Made by a program: the position numbers and the translations under genes | The notes under the pieces: generated by a model | Told to the model about the DNA's origin: nothing | What the model saw: the letters and a program-made list of their open reading frames with translations, nothing else | The model's database searches: none | From: Nectonema munidae | Lineage: Eukaryota; Nematomorpha; Nectonematoida; Nectonematidae | Assembly (NCBI GenBank): GCA_030549495.1 | Contig: JAUIRK010000099.1 | Span: forward strand, 62,001-126,000 | DNA length: 64,000 nt | Reading direction: 5' to 3' | Shown: positions 22,744 through 34,489 of the stretch, piece after piece | How positions within the stretch are numbered: position 1 is the stretch's first letter | Layout: every line of letters begins with the position of its first letter

Positions 22744-22865
22744 ATTGATTGAAATTGACGCAGAAATTATATAAAATTTCATAATTAAAAATCTTCTTTT
22801 TAATTTCAAAATTATATTTTTTAATTTAAAAAGTTGTTTTAATAAATAATCAATATATATATACA
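22744..22865. repeat. Family R, copy 3, right part
   Basis: Matches 13245-13340 of copy 2 (ATAATTAAAAATCTTCTTTT, AAAAAGTTGTTTTAATAAAT, TA microsatellite). It is the continuation of 20226-20438 on the far side of LINE B. Confidence 0.75.
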
Positions 22866-23266
22866 CATTTTTATATTAGATTTTTTTGTTTATATCTTTT
22901 TATTTTATTTTATTTATTTTAGAAAAAAGAATTATAAAAATAATCTGAAATTTATTAGCATATTAGATTTTAAGGTTTCAAGATGCATAGAGACAATTTT
23001 TCCAAAAAAATAACAAGTTCATTAAATTTGCTATTTAGAGATTGGTGTTGAGGCATAAAATATTCATATCAAATAATTCATCAAGTTTAGAATATAAATT
23101 AACTTTCTGCGAACTTTTTAGTTTACTATTAGTATCAAAAAATAAGTCATTTTAAAGAGAAAATTCTTATTGAAGAGTGATTAATAAAATCTTCCCCATC
23201 TTTGATGCAGGTATGACATTTATATTCGGTAGTATCATCTTTAATTGAACAAACTTCTTCTTCTTC
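22866..23266. other. AT-rich DNA without recognised genes
   Basis: No recognised feature. It ends in a CTT-repeat at 23254-23266 that may be the target of LINE D. The sequence just after, TTCGACTAAGTCGAA, is a short perfect palindrome. Confidence 0.4.
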
Positions 23267-23471
23267 GACTAAGTCGAACAATCACATTTTTTTTTTTTTT
23301 TTTGTCAAAATTTTCATCTAATTATAAAATGGCTGATAAAATATATTTGTGATTCTTAGTCTGGAAAGGTATCAGTTTCTTCAATTAATCCGATAAGTAT
23401 TATCTTAAATCTTTTGAATTTACATTTTAATTTATACCTTTTGAGGTTTTGAATTTAATAATTGCTCGTTT

Positions 23472-24560
23472 ATGAGTGAGGGTGAATATAAGGACGCGGG
23501 AACCTATAAGTGTTCTCAATGTTCTATTTTAACCGAAGAGATGATCCAATGTGATAATTGTTTTGAGTGGAAATGTTTTGATTGTCAAAATTTCAATAAA
23601 AGTTTTTTCAAAACACTTGATAAATTTAGCCAGCATGGTTTTCGTTGGCATTGCACCGAATGCAGAAATAAAAATCGAAGTTCGATTAAAGAGATTTTTG
23701 ATATAGTAAAAGATTTGAAATCACAGATTGATGAACAAAACTCAATTATCAAAAAACTCAGTGAACAAGTTGAAGAGCTTAAAACACCTAGAGTTGAACA
23801 AAAGTTGTCTTTTGCTGAAGTAATAAGTAAGAAAAATGATAAATCAAAAAATTTTTGTACCAAAAATTAAAAAAATAAGGCTGAAAAATTTCTGCATGAA
23901 AATTTGAAGTCAAAATGCAATATAAATAAAATTAAAGTTTTAAAATCCAAAAAGCTGTTAATTGAGGCTTCCTCTACAAAGTGCCGCAATAAAATCGAAG
24001 ATGAATTGAAGGAAAAATTTAAGACAACGCAACTTGAAAATATAGTTCCGAAATTAACCTTCAAAAGAGTTCCAAATTTCATAGAAATGAACGAAATAAA
24101 TGAAAAAATATCATCACAAAATGATATTAAAGTTGAAGATATTATTTCAGTAGAAAAATATAAGTTCAATTCCCATAAAGACCATTATGGAATTGATGTG
24201 GAATTTGAGAAACAAGCTTTAACTAAAGTGCTAAAAGCAGGTAAAGTATATATTGGATTTTCATCATATCCAATAATCCCTACTTTACCGCGTGTAAAGC
24301 AGTGTTCAAATTGTCTTAAACTAGGACACTTTAAAAGTTTATGTAAATCAAAATCACAATATTGTTCTCTTTGTGGAGATAAAGATCATGAATACACGAA
24401 TTGTTCTTCAGAAATAACAACTTGCAAAAATTGCAAAGATAAAGGAATGCAAGCTGATCATCACCCATTTTCAAAAGAATGCCCTCTTAAGAAAAAAATA
24501 TACGATAATTTGTTGATAAAAAAAATGAATGAATTGGATATATTACTTTCTAATGGTTGA
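23472..24560 (+). pseudogene. LINE D ORF1: PHD finger, coiled coil, zinc knuckles (one stop)
   Basis: The N-terminus holds a PHD-like zinc finger (CSQCS, MIQCDNCFEWKCFDC, FRWHCTEC), followed by a coiled-coil-like stretch (KDLKSQIDEQNSIIKKLSEQ). After an in-frame TAA at 23868-23870 the same frame continues to CSNCLKLGHFKSLC, CSLCGDKDHEYTNC and CKNC...HHPFSKEC, three zinc knuckles. Without that stop, ORF1 would be about 362 residues. PHD-bearing ORF1 proteins are known in several CR1/L2-group LINEs. The stop TGA overlaps the ORF2 ATG by 8 bases (ATGGTTGA at 24553-24560). Confidence 0.85.
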
Positions 24561-27497
24561 CGAATCATTCGATTTAACAGATTTGCTTTTTGATAATTAT
24601 GATAAAAGTTATGATGTTCATTTACATAAATCTGATATTTTAAAACTAAATGAAGATAAATCTTCTGATTTTTTCAATTTTAACATATTATCAATGAATG
24701 TTCAATCTATTCGAGCAAAATTCAATCATATTGAATTAATGTTAAAACAATTAAAAAGAAACAATGTTTACATTGATGTCTTAGCCTTGCAAGAAACTTG
24801 GATGTTGGATGATATTACATATAATATACCTGGTTACATGTTTTTTTCTCAACCGAAGAGAATTTCACAACATGGAGGCTTATGCTTTTTCGTTAAAGAA
24901 CAGTATAAAGTTGACATTTTGGATAGTGAATTTTCGTCAAATCTTTATGAAGTTTTTTCCATTAGCATAACTTCTGGTTTTTCAAATATTTTATCTTTTC
25001 ACAATATTTACCGATTGCCTCTTTTTGGTAGCGATCATATGGATGAATTTTTTGAAAATTTTCAAACTTTTTTGATGAAAAACAAACACAATAATAACAG
25101 ATCAATTATTCTTGGTGATTTTAATATTAACCTCCTCGAATATAATAATAAGAATTATTCTTCCTTTTTTTTGAATTTGCTTATGCAACACCATTTCGTA
25201 CCTTCAATCACCAAACCAACGAGATACCAAGCATTTACATTGATAGATAATATATTTGTATCAAGTGAGAAAAAATTTAAGGGATACAATATACAAACAT
25301 CCTTTTCAGACCATATTCCAATTTTTACAACCATTGAACATAGCTTTCGTAATCAATTGCATAAAAATCAGAAATCTCCCAGAGTCATATTTGATAAGAG
25401 TTTTTTTCAGAATCTATTACGTTCAATTTGTTGGTATTTTCCAAGTGAGTCTGATCCAGAAAATATGATTTACACAATTAATCATTGTTTAAGTTATTGT
25501 GCTAATCAGGCTAAAAAAGTACAAAAAACGAAAAATTTCAATAAGTATAAAGAAAGATTTGCTGAATGGGCAAATGAAGAATTATTGACTCTAATAAAGA
25601 AAAGGGATAAAGTATTTTTTAAAATTAAAAGAACCCGTGAATATAAAATAAATTATGATCTAAAAAATCAACATACTCACTTTTGTCAACAAGTAAAGCA
25701 GATGACGAGAAGTTTAAAAGAAAAATTCTATGCACGATTGTTTGAAAACAAAAATAGCAAAGAAGTCTGGAAGAATATTAATAAATTGATTAAAAAGAAT
25801 GAAGATTCATCTTTAATTCTAAAAAGATAATTCTCAAATCATAAATGAACAAAATCTATGTGATTTCATAAATAATTCATTTATTAGCCGTGTACCTCAA
25901 TCATCTTTTTCTGAAATGAAAAATTACATTCCTTTTCAAAGTTCGAAGTTTAGACTTGAAGAAATCACTCTGGAGGAAGTGCTCATTGCCATTAAAAATT
26001 TGAAAAATAGTAAAAGTGAAGATTTTTATGGAATTTCTTCTTATCACCTAAAACTCATTGAAAATGAAATAGCATATCCACTATTTTTAGCTTTTAATTC
26101 GTGCATGCAAAATTCACTCTTTCCATCATGTCTCAAAATTAGTAAGTGCATACCTGTCTACAAAAAAAAAGGTGAGAGACACGACATCAACAATTATCGT
26201 CCAATCTCTTTGATTAGCATAATTTCAAAACTTTTTGAAAAAATTATTCTCAAGCAATTAATTCATCATTTTGATCAAAACAATCTCTTCAATTCAAAGC
26301 AGTTCGGTTTTAGGAAAAATTCTTCTACTACGTTTGCACATTCATTTTTCTTGACATCAATTTATGAATATCTTGATTCTGGAGATGATATTTTAGCATT
26401 GTTCCTAGATTTATCGAAAGCTTTCGACTCAGTATCACATGAAAAACTTTTATTCAAGCTGGAAAAGTATGGATTTGATGAAAGAACTTTGAAATTTTTT
26501 AAATCATATTTGTCATTCAGAAAACAAGCAGTGTTTGCGAATGATAGTTATTCAAATTTGATTCATGTATCCAGAGGAGTACCTCAGGGTTCTGTTTTGG
26601 GTCCCTTCCTTTTTTTTAATTTATATTAATGACATATTTCAATCAAACGCTTCGTTAGAGTTTTTAGCTTTTGCTGATGATTTGACTATTCTTATACCTT
26701 ATTCATTTCTCCTAAATGTTTCTCTGGCTCAGAATAAAACAATTGAGTCTGTTTATAGAGAAAATGTCAATAAAGTTTTTGGTTGGTGTACAGTGAATGA
26801 ACTTGGAATTAATAACTCTAAAACTGTTCATATGTTTTTTTCTAAGAAAAATGCTCAGCCTACCTTCTTGAAAAATCTCAATTTGCATTTATCAGTATCT
26901 CATAATTATTTAGGTTTAATCTTGAGTGAAAAATTGAATTGGAATCTACACATTAAACACATTTGCACTAAAGTTAGTATTGTAATTGGTATTTTATATC
27001 GATTCAGATCACTTCCATCGAAAATTAAACTGGATATATATAGATCACTAGTTTTGCCTCATCTTTCCTATAGTTTGGTCAATTGGGGCTTTGTGGACCT
27101 CTCAAGTTTGCATACTCTTCAAAAAAAATGCATAAGATTGGTATCCAATCTGACATTCCGAGCGCATACTCTTTCAATTTTTAAAAGTAACAACTTGCTC
27201 AATATAAAAGAAATTTATATCAAACAACTTTGTATTGTGGCTTGGAAATTTTTTAATGGATATTTGCCTGTGGCCATAAGCAATTTTTTCACATTCAATC
27301 ACGATTCAGAACGTTTTTCCCCAAGATATATGTATAATTTGCAGATACCATCATATCGCTTGAAATCCACGCAGTCAAGTTTGAAGTTTCGTATAACTAA
27401 AATCTGGAATGAATATTTCCAAGATTTTCAAATTATGAATGTTTCACTTTCAACATTAAAAAGACGCCTGAATGAATATTTATTGAAACAAGATTGA
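24553..27497 (+). pseudogene. LINE D ORF2: endonuclease-reverse transcriptase, two frame breaks
   Basis: The endonuclease has LALQETWMLDD, IILGDFNINL and TSFSDHIPIF. The RT has NNYRPISLISIISKLFEK, LALFLDLSKAFDSVSHEK (motif A), GVPQGSVLGPFLF (motif B) and FAFADDLTILIP-like (motif C, seen as LAFADDLTILI), then the C-terminal KIWNEYFQ region. The frame changes once near 25826, in CTAAAAAGATAA, and again in the T8 run at about 26609-26617, just after motif B. Both are one-base indels in homopolymers. The ATG at 24553 overlaps the ORF1 stop and is the natural start. The function would be target nicking and primed reverse transcription. Confidence 0.85.
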
Positions 27498-27754
27498 ATC
27501 AATTTTGTGATGATTTAATATAATTTGATTTTTTTATTTAAATTTTTTTTAATATCAATTTCATTTTTAACTATGTTTAATTGTTGATTTAACATTTATT
27601 TAACATTTATGAACAATTAAAAAAAATATTTTAATGTTTTTTTTAGTATTTCTGTTACGGTCTTCTGACCCTTGAAATACAAGCATATTCTCAAATGTGA
27701 AATTTTTTTTTATGAGATTATTTTATGCTAATAAATTCTTCTTCTTCTTAAGTG

Positions 27755-28345
27755 TCGAATCTTGGTGTAAGCCTACATTTATATCAAACTCCTGTGAACA
27801 TCCATTCATTGTTCTAATCGAAGTCTTAGAGTTCCTGTATGTTTCCTGAATTAACCTTACAAGCTTTACATTAACACCTTTTTCTCTCAAGCTCCAGTAT
27901 ACGATATCTCTTGGAACTCTGTCAGTCTACAAAGCTATAAAATAAAGTCAGATTTCCTTCTAGCCTTTTTTCCATCAATTGTCTTACTATAAATATCGAT
28001 CCACTGTACTTTTACAATGCATGAAGCCAAACTAATTCGAATCTATAATTACTTGATTTCTAATGCTCCTATACAAAATTCTCTCTAGCAGTTTCAACCA
28101 ATATTCTAGCAATTTAATTCCACGGTAATTTTAGCAATTCGACACATCTCTTTTATTCTTGTAAATCGGAATAATTAAGCTTTTAGTCCATTCTTCCGGC
28201 ATTCTTTCTTCCTTCCAATTGAATTCGAGCAATCTAATCATCATCTTCAAACATTTTTCTCCTCCTGCTTTTATCATATCCAGTTTATAGTTTGTAGGTT
28301 GTTCCATGCGCCTTGCATACATAAGCAAGATATATAATAGAGATA
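27755..28345 (-). pseudogene. RTE-like LINE reverse transcriptase fragment
   Basis: On the minus strand, LDMIKAGGEKCLKMMIRLLE and MPEEWTKSLIIPIYKNKRD are the conserved start of an RTE-clade RT. Further down the same strand, in broken frames, come NYRGIKLLEY, QFGFMHCKSTVD, RQLMEKRLEGNLTLFYSFVD, VPRDIVYWSLREKGV and INVGLHQDS. Several stops and shifts are present, and both the endonuclease and the C-terminal half are missing. It is not the same subfamily as the copy at 42645-48235. Confidence 0.75.
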
Positions 28346-28428
28346 TATTATAAGATTTAAGAATAATAGCAATGTTAATGTTTTTTTACTTGTTAACTTG
28401 CTAAATAAACTTTCTCTCTCTCATATCC

Positions 28429-28456
28429 AGTAGGACTTTTTACCCAAATACACCCA
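28429..28456 (+). repeat. Left arm of inverted repeat bounding LINE C
   Basis: Pairs with 32644-32671. The inner 23 bases (28434-28456, beginning GACTTTTTACCCAAATACAC) are a perfect reverse complement of 32644-32666. The outer five have two mismatches. The arms are 4.2 kb apart, resembling terminal inverted repeats of a DNA element into which LINE C inserted. No target duplication is evident. Confidence 0.7.
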
Positions 28457-29220
28457 AATACACAGAAATATATTCTTTATTTACAAATAAAAACTTAAAA
28501 TTAAAAATAATATTAGATAAATGCTTAAAATATAAGATACACAGATATTTAAGTATGAACAAAGTCTGGCAATAAAGTATTGTTATATATTTTATGTCTC
28601 CTATTATGTTGCCAGGCCACACATATTCGTAATTATTTAAATTAAAAAATTATTTTGTATTATCAAACTTACTTTTATGAAATAATTATTATATTTTAAG
28701 TCATTATTATAATATAAACAATTATAATAAAAAAAAATTAAATACCTAACTATAAAACTAGCTTCTTGTATTAATTTTATTCTATATATAGCTATTTTAA
28801 GTTTTTGTTTGCTATCATATAACCTTATATGAGAAAGAGCTTTGATATCCAACCAACCAAATAAAAAATCAAGATTTTATTTTAATGTTTTAAATTTTTA
28901 AATTTTTTATAAATCAATTTCAAATTAATACTTTATATTAGTTTTATGTTTAGAATAATTCTTTTATGTTTATTTAACATATTTTGTGAATATTTAAATT
29001 TTTTTTCATTTGTTTGTGTGTATATGGGTATGGAGATTTCTAAGCACTTTCCAGCTGGAGCTGATATGCTTGCAGGTCTGCTGGAATTTAGTCTTCAAAG
29101 TGTAAGTTTATTCTTTGTGGGTCTTTCTGAAATAGAAAAGAAAATTTGGAAGATTTTCATGGCTGTAGACACTAGACTGTTTTGTAGAATGTATGGGTTA
29201 GTGATGATAATGGCTTATTG

Positions 29221-31394
29221 TTATTGAATATTTGGGGGAGGATTAAGTGTTTGGTTTGCAGAGAGTATTGGTTCGATTGTGGTTATGAGAAGAGAGACAT
29301 GTTTGATGAGTAATGGGTGTTGTAGAAGATCATGCAGAGAGGATGGAATATCTTTAAAAAAGTAGCGGCTTTTTTCAAGGAGGTGGTGCCGGTGAAAATG
29401 AAAAAATGGACAATAAAGGAGAATATGTATAGGTGTTTCAATGTACGAACAGCTAAAACGACAGAGAGAGTTTGAGTGAAGTTTGAATTTGAAGAAGTAT
29501 GCATTACAAGGGCAATGGGATGAGAGCCAGCGAATGATGTTCCGAGGCAGTGAGTGAAGGTGTTTGTTTAAAATGAGTTGTGATAATGGCATAGATGTCG
29601 GAAGTGATGTGATGGTTGAGTCAATAGATTGTTGCTACTGCAGTAGTGTAGAGTTAGTTATTGTGTTTGTAAATGTGGAGATAGGTAGAGAAAATAGGGG
29701 TAGGATCTGTGAATCGGAGATTTTGATTTTGCAACGTAATCGACAAGGTAGTTTTCGAAACAGCTGGAGTGAGCTGGGCACCAAACGATTTTTAATTCAA
29801 AGTGATTAGATAGGTGAATAAGTTTGGTTGCTATACTATAATTTAAGTGTGAGATTTTGTTTTCAAGTTTTAGGTCATTTATTAAATTTTGCGAGTTTGT
29901 GAAAAAAGTGATATAATTGAAGGAGGTAGAAAATGAAGTTAGGTTACTAAGGAGTATGTTTCAGGATAGTAATACTGCGTGAATTTCTGTTTCGTGTGCA
30001 GTGATTTCTGGATCTAGCTGGTATGCTTTGCGAACGTGTTTCATGAATATGTGGTCGTAGCTACATGCTAGTTTGGGTTTAAAGGAGTTTACGGCGTTGC
30101 TGAGTTCTGTAATGGTGATTCGTGGACAATCAAAGGTGTTGGTATTACGTAAATATGATTGAGTTTTCAGTCTTATGATGGAATTGTGAATGTTGTCCGT
30201 TACTAGTGAATCGGATGGAAAAAGTGAAGTAAGAAAGGAGGGGTTCAAGTGTTCAGTGTTGTTTGCTGAAAATATATGGGGAGGCAAAGGAGATGAGGAT
30301 TTTTTATTGGTGATTTTATGAATAGTGCTCCAGGGGTTGGACGGAGTTTGAGTGGTGAATTTTTTCCAGGCTTGTTTTTTAGCTTTATTGATTTCTTTTT
30401 TGTATGAGTTTTTCAGTTGGAAGTAATGTTGAATGTTATCATGGGTGTTTATTTTTCTTATAAGTTTTGATGAACGTTTGAGTTGGTGTTTTAGGTTGTT
30501 CAAGTGGGAGTTCCAGAAATATGCGTTTTTGCGTTTTGAAATGGGTTGTTTGGAGTAGAAGTGAGAATTGATGTTGAAATTGTTTTGTTGAAGGATATGG
30601 CTGATTTCTCTAGTTCTGATATTGTATTGGTTTTCATTTCGGTATTGGATAGTTTGGATTATAGGGTTTTTAGGAAAGCTGTTCAGAAAATGTGTTTGCC
30701 AATGGGGTGGTTGTGTTGGATCTTCTTGTGTAGATTAAGATTGGCTTGGAAAGATATAAACGAGTGGTCTAAAGCTGAGGGTGTGTCACAAATCTTCCAA
30801 TTTTTTTTATGATTTTAATGGTTTCATTAGAGATAATGGTAATGTCATTGTGGAATTTATATATTTTGTCTAGGTGTTTACGTTGAAAAGTTGGCGATGT
30901 GTTAGAATCAGCTATAGTGAGGTTATGGGCAGAAAGGAAATTGAGGGTTTGCAAACTACGAAGATTTTGTTTTGAATCCCATAAATATGAGCGTGCATTT
31001 ATGTCTGTAGAAATAATGAGGAAAAAACTTTTATTAATGTGTTTTTTATTTGGGTCAATACGTTATCAAAACGATCAGGAATGGGATGTAAAGAAGAGCG
31101 TTGTGAGTAAAGAGAACAGAAGATTAGTGGCGTAGTAGTGGAGTGGATAAGAGTGAAGATGTTGTTAGAGTTAGAAAATTGGTGTATTGAGAATGGATGT
31201 TTTTATTATGATGCAAGCCCGTAATCGTCTAAAGGGGGTATGTGTATGAGTTTGTATTGATCAAGCAGATGAGGCATGCGTGTGTAGGGTTCGTTGATGG
31301 ATATTACATCGTATTGTTGAGAAAGAATTATGTTAATAAGGTTATCCCATGCGATTTTTGAGTGATTTAAATTGATATGAAGGAAATTTAACAT
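29221..31394 (-). pseudogene. LINE C ORF2 remnants: endonuclease, linker, RNase H, zinc tail
   Basis: The endonuclease start is FLHINLNHSKIAWDNLINII and ISINEPYTR (31206-31394), and a later endonuclease piece is FLSAHNLTIADSNTSPTF (about 30900). The linker (29961-30503) is Lys-rich and reaches FKPKLACSYDHIFMKHV. RNase H follows in broken form with ITFFTNSQNLINDL and IVWCPAHSS. The C-terminal zinc motif region is CRFSCSYIETPIHILLYC, where the usual second cysteine position is altered. RT motifs A to C are absent, so an internal deletion removed most of the polymerase. The copy cannot move itself. Confidence 0.8.
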
Positions 31395-31425
31395 GTGTAA
31401 TTATCTATAGTTTTAATGTGTTGCG

Positions 31426-32469
31426 CTAGAATTGAGTTGCTGTGATTGATATAAAATTGCATGTTTTAGATGTTGCGATATGTGGTAGTTTGCAATTGAT
31501 ACATGTGGTCTTGGTTGAGTCGTTTGAGAGTGTACAAGATGTTAGTGAATGTCCTCGATTGCCACAGTGAGCGCAGTTTGGGGATGAGGCATTACATTTT
31601 TGTTTCAAGTGACCATATTTAACGCAATTTTCACATTGTTTTGTTCTGGGTTTAAAAAGATTTAGGGTTAACAAATTATATTCTAGAAATACTTTTGGTT
31701 AATTACGGAGATATTGAAATAGTTCAGGATTGTTTGGCTCAATTAGTACAGTGTAGGAGAAAGTTCCTGCCTTACCTAGTTGGATTGGGCTTACTAATTT
31801 TCCCATACTGTTGAGGTTTTCATTTTATTCTTCTAATGTGTCTTTAAGATCATCAATATTAATGTCTTTAGGTATACCTCTTAGTATAAATTTGAGTATT
31901 GGAGTGGGTATGTCACAAACGTTGACGCCATTTTTTAAGAGAGAGGATTTAGCTGACGCTTTTTGTTGTCAATTTTTTAATTGAAAGTAGATAGTCCCTG
32001 TATGTGAGGATCTGGTTTTAGTGATGGAGAGTGAGTTACTTTTGGTTTCAAGACCTTTAATAACTTGTTGGCGGTGAATAGCCTTTTCTTTCTGAGATTT
32101 GATATTGTTGGGTGGCGAGATTTTTAAAGTAAGGTTAGGTTCTAGATGTTTTTTGATAGAGGGGGTCTTGGTACTTTTCTTATTGGGTGTATATGTTGGG
32201 GCTGACGTTGTTTTCGGTTGGGAGGACGATTCTTGTAAGGATTTATTACTAGCACTAGCATAAGATTCTTGTAATGTGGTTGGTTCTAATATAGGACTTT
32301 TAAAAGTTTTAATGTAATGTAAAGCTATATTGTATTTGAGATCATTGAACAAAATTTGGTCACTTGGAGAGAGAGAGGTTTTAGCAATAAAATCATTAAA
32401 TAGATTATTCAAAGTTTCGGTCGTTTTGTTCGGTTGGTCGGATTCAGAGCGCGCCATTTTGTTGGACAT
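31426..32469 (-). pseudogene. LINE C ORF1 remnants with zinc knuckles
   Basis: The N-terminal part (31969-32469) begins MSNKMARSESDQP and is Ser/Thr/Lys-rich, without a recognised domain. The C-terminal part (31426-31674) has CENCVKYGHLKQKC, CAHCGNRGHSLTSC and CINCKLPHIATSKTC, which are CCHC-type knuckles of a LINE nucleic-acid binding protein. The middle (31675-31968) is out of frame or interrupted. The ATG at 32469 is the first long-frame start. Confidence 0.75.
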
Positions 32470-32643
32470 GTTTGTTAATTTCCCCTAGAGGTAATGAAAT
32501 AGAAAGGTTATTATGTTTGTATACGAATTGTTATATTTGTTCTGAATATAGTATTAAAGATAAGTAATAAAAAATTTTCCTGAAATTCTTCTAGAAACAA
32601 TTTGAAGCCATTTTAATTATTAAAGTCGGATAAGTATACAATC

Positions 32644-32671
32644 TGGGTGTATTTGGGTAAAAAGTCTCACT
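32644..32671 (-). repeat. Right arm of inverted repeat bounding LINE C
   Basis: Reverse complement of 28429-28456, with 23 perfect inner bases. It lies about 100 bases beyond the likely 5' end of LINE C. Confidence 0.7.
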
Positions 32672-33439
32672 CGCTATTTTAACAAAAAAAAAGATGAAAA
32701 TAAAAACTTAGTACATATTTACAAAACAATTTATTTGGAAGGATTTATTTTAAATTTGGCTTAAAACAAATTAATTAGTTTCCAAAAAATTGGTTGTTAT
32801 AAATTGATCAATTTTTTAAAAAATAATAGTTAATATATTTGTTTCTGTAATTGTTTCTTTTTTCTGAATTGTTTCATATAAAAATTGCTTTGTTAAAATA
32901 TTGTTTTTTATTTTTAGTTCCTTCGTTAAAATAAAAAAAAATTAATATTTTTTTAATTAAAAAAAGTATATATATAAGTTTATTTATTCAAATATAATGA
33001 ATTAAATGTTTTTAATTTAATTTTGCTCCAGTTTGCAGTACTTTTCTGCACTTTTTAGACAGACTAACCCAAAGGTATCTTTTAATTTTAAAGACGATAT
33101 TTTTGCTACATTTGTAAGAGGATCAAAGAAATGTTTTATATCCATATTTTCTTAATAATAGAAACACATTTGTTTCGCTTAATAAGATCCAGTAAAATAT
33201 TATTATAGATAAACAAAAAAAGTTTATTGAAAATGCATTATCTATGTTTTAGTGTCTTTCAATGATATTTCAAAATTTAATTGTTTTTAATAAATATAAT
33301 ATGACTTTATTAAAAAATATGATTAGAAGATTTTATGAATTTCTCAATATGACTTTCAAAAACGATATTTCAGTATAAATTAGTATTTTATACAATTTTT
33401 TTTTCTCAAAATAGCATTATTACGGAGTCTGTATCTAAT
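32672..33439. other. AT-rich DNA without recognised genes
   Basis: No coding region, RNA or repeat is recognised. Confidence 0.5.
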
Positions 33440-33694
33440 AAAATTTAGTAATCAGTGTTGAAGTAGTATTTCTTAAGTAATTTGGGTGCACCTCCATACA
33501 CAATTTTCTACGTAAAGTGTCAAATCGTCGCTTTAAACGTAACCCACCTATCCTCTACCGCTAGAGTTAGGTTAAAATTTAGTAATAGGTGTTGAAGTAG
33601 TATTTCTTAAGTAATTTAGGTGCACCTTCGTACACAACTTTCTACGTAAAGCGTCAAATCGTCGCTTTAGACGTAACCCACCTATCTTCTCCCG
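33440..33694. repeat. Tandem duplication of about 134 bp
   Basis: Two copies starting at 33441 and 33575 share TGTTGAAGTAGTATTTCTTA and GTCAAATCGTCGCTTTA with few differences. They are less AT-rich than the surroundings. Origin unknown. Confidence 0.85.
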
Positions 33695-33904
33695 AAAACC
33701 TCACATGTGGCAAAGATAGAAAACATTTATAAAGTTCGTCACTTTTCAAGTAGCACACAATAAGGCTTCGATTTAACGCCAATTTCCTTCTTGATAAATG
33801 TTTTCCGTTGAACGGAAAGTACACATAAATCAAGCATATGTATTTTAAATGATTTTGAAAAAATTAAATAGTCTATTTCCTTCCTTTCCATTCCAAAGAA
33901 TATT

Positions 33905-34235
33905 TTTTAAGGTTCAGATTGGATGACGTCGTTCGGTCATTTATTCTAATCTTTTTCTCAGGGTTTATCAACTTTTTATTGAGTATGCGCTAAATATAGT
34001 CTTCTATTTTAAGAAAAATTTTCAAAGCCAAGATCGGACGACCTCGTTCGGTCATTTTTATCGCACTCGCTAGCCGAATGTTGACCAACTTTTAATGGCG
34101 TATGCGTCAAATATAGTGTTCTATTTTAAGAAAATTTTTCAAAGTTAAGATTGCACGACTTCCTTCTGTCATTTTTATTGTACTTGTTAGCCCAAGTTTA
34201 ACCAACTTTTTATGGGGTATGCGCTAAATATAGTG
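33905..34235. repeat. Three imperfect tandem copies of about 117 bp
   Basis: Units begin near 33908, 34020 and 34137. Each has GACGTCGTTCGGTCATTTAT-like, CAACTTTTTATTG-like and ATGCGCTAAATATAGTGTTC-like segments. The sequence differs from the 33440-33694 block. Confidence 0.8.
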
Positions 34236-34489
34236 TTTTTTGATGATGGGGCAACATTTTCTATTCTTTTATAACCGATTAAGAATCAGAATAATACGAC
34301 AATTTTTATATAAAAATGTTTAAAAAGGCATACCATTTTAATTTCTAAAGTCCACTTAGTAGAGTCTAGCTGAATTTTTAGATGGGTCGGGGAGATGCTC
34401 TCCACTCAGAAAACGGGGAGGCCCGGGGGACAATTTTCTTAATGATTAAATATAAAAGTATTTCATGAAATAGAAAGATTAAAATATCG

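Larger units (their letters stand above)
23267..27735 (+). mobile_element. LINE D, CR1/L2-group LINE with PHD-finger ORF1
   Basis: About 4.5 kb, with a short 5' UTR, ORF1 (23472-24560), ORF2 (24553-27497) and a 3' UTR ending in a TTC-repeat (27736-27749). A TTC-repeat also lies at the 5' flank (23254-23266), as expected when an L2-like element with a microsatellite tail inserts at a similar target. The copy has one premature stop in ORF1 and two frame breaks in ORF2. It differs clearly in sequence from LINE A. Confidence 0.8.
29025..32560 (-). mobile_element. LINE C, RNase H-bearing LINE with RT core deleted
   Basis: Same family as LINE B, judged by the C-terminal protein and the 3' UTR. ORF1, the endonuclease and a linker are present, but the RT palm is missing. 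The frame passes from ACSYDHIFMKHVRKAYQLDP (start of the RT) directly to ETEIHAVLLS (RNase H). Many stops and frameshifts mark it as older than LINE A. It lies just inside the right arm of the 28429/32671 inverted repeat. Confidence 0.78.
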
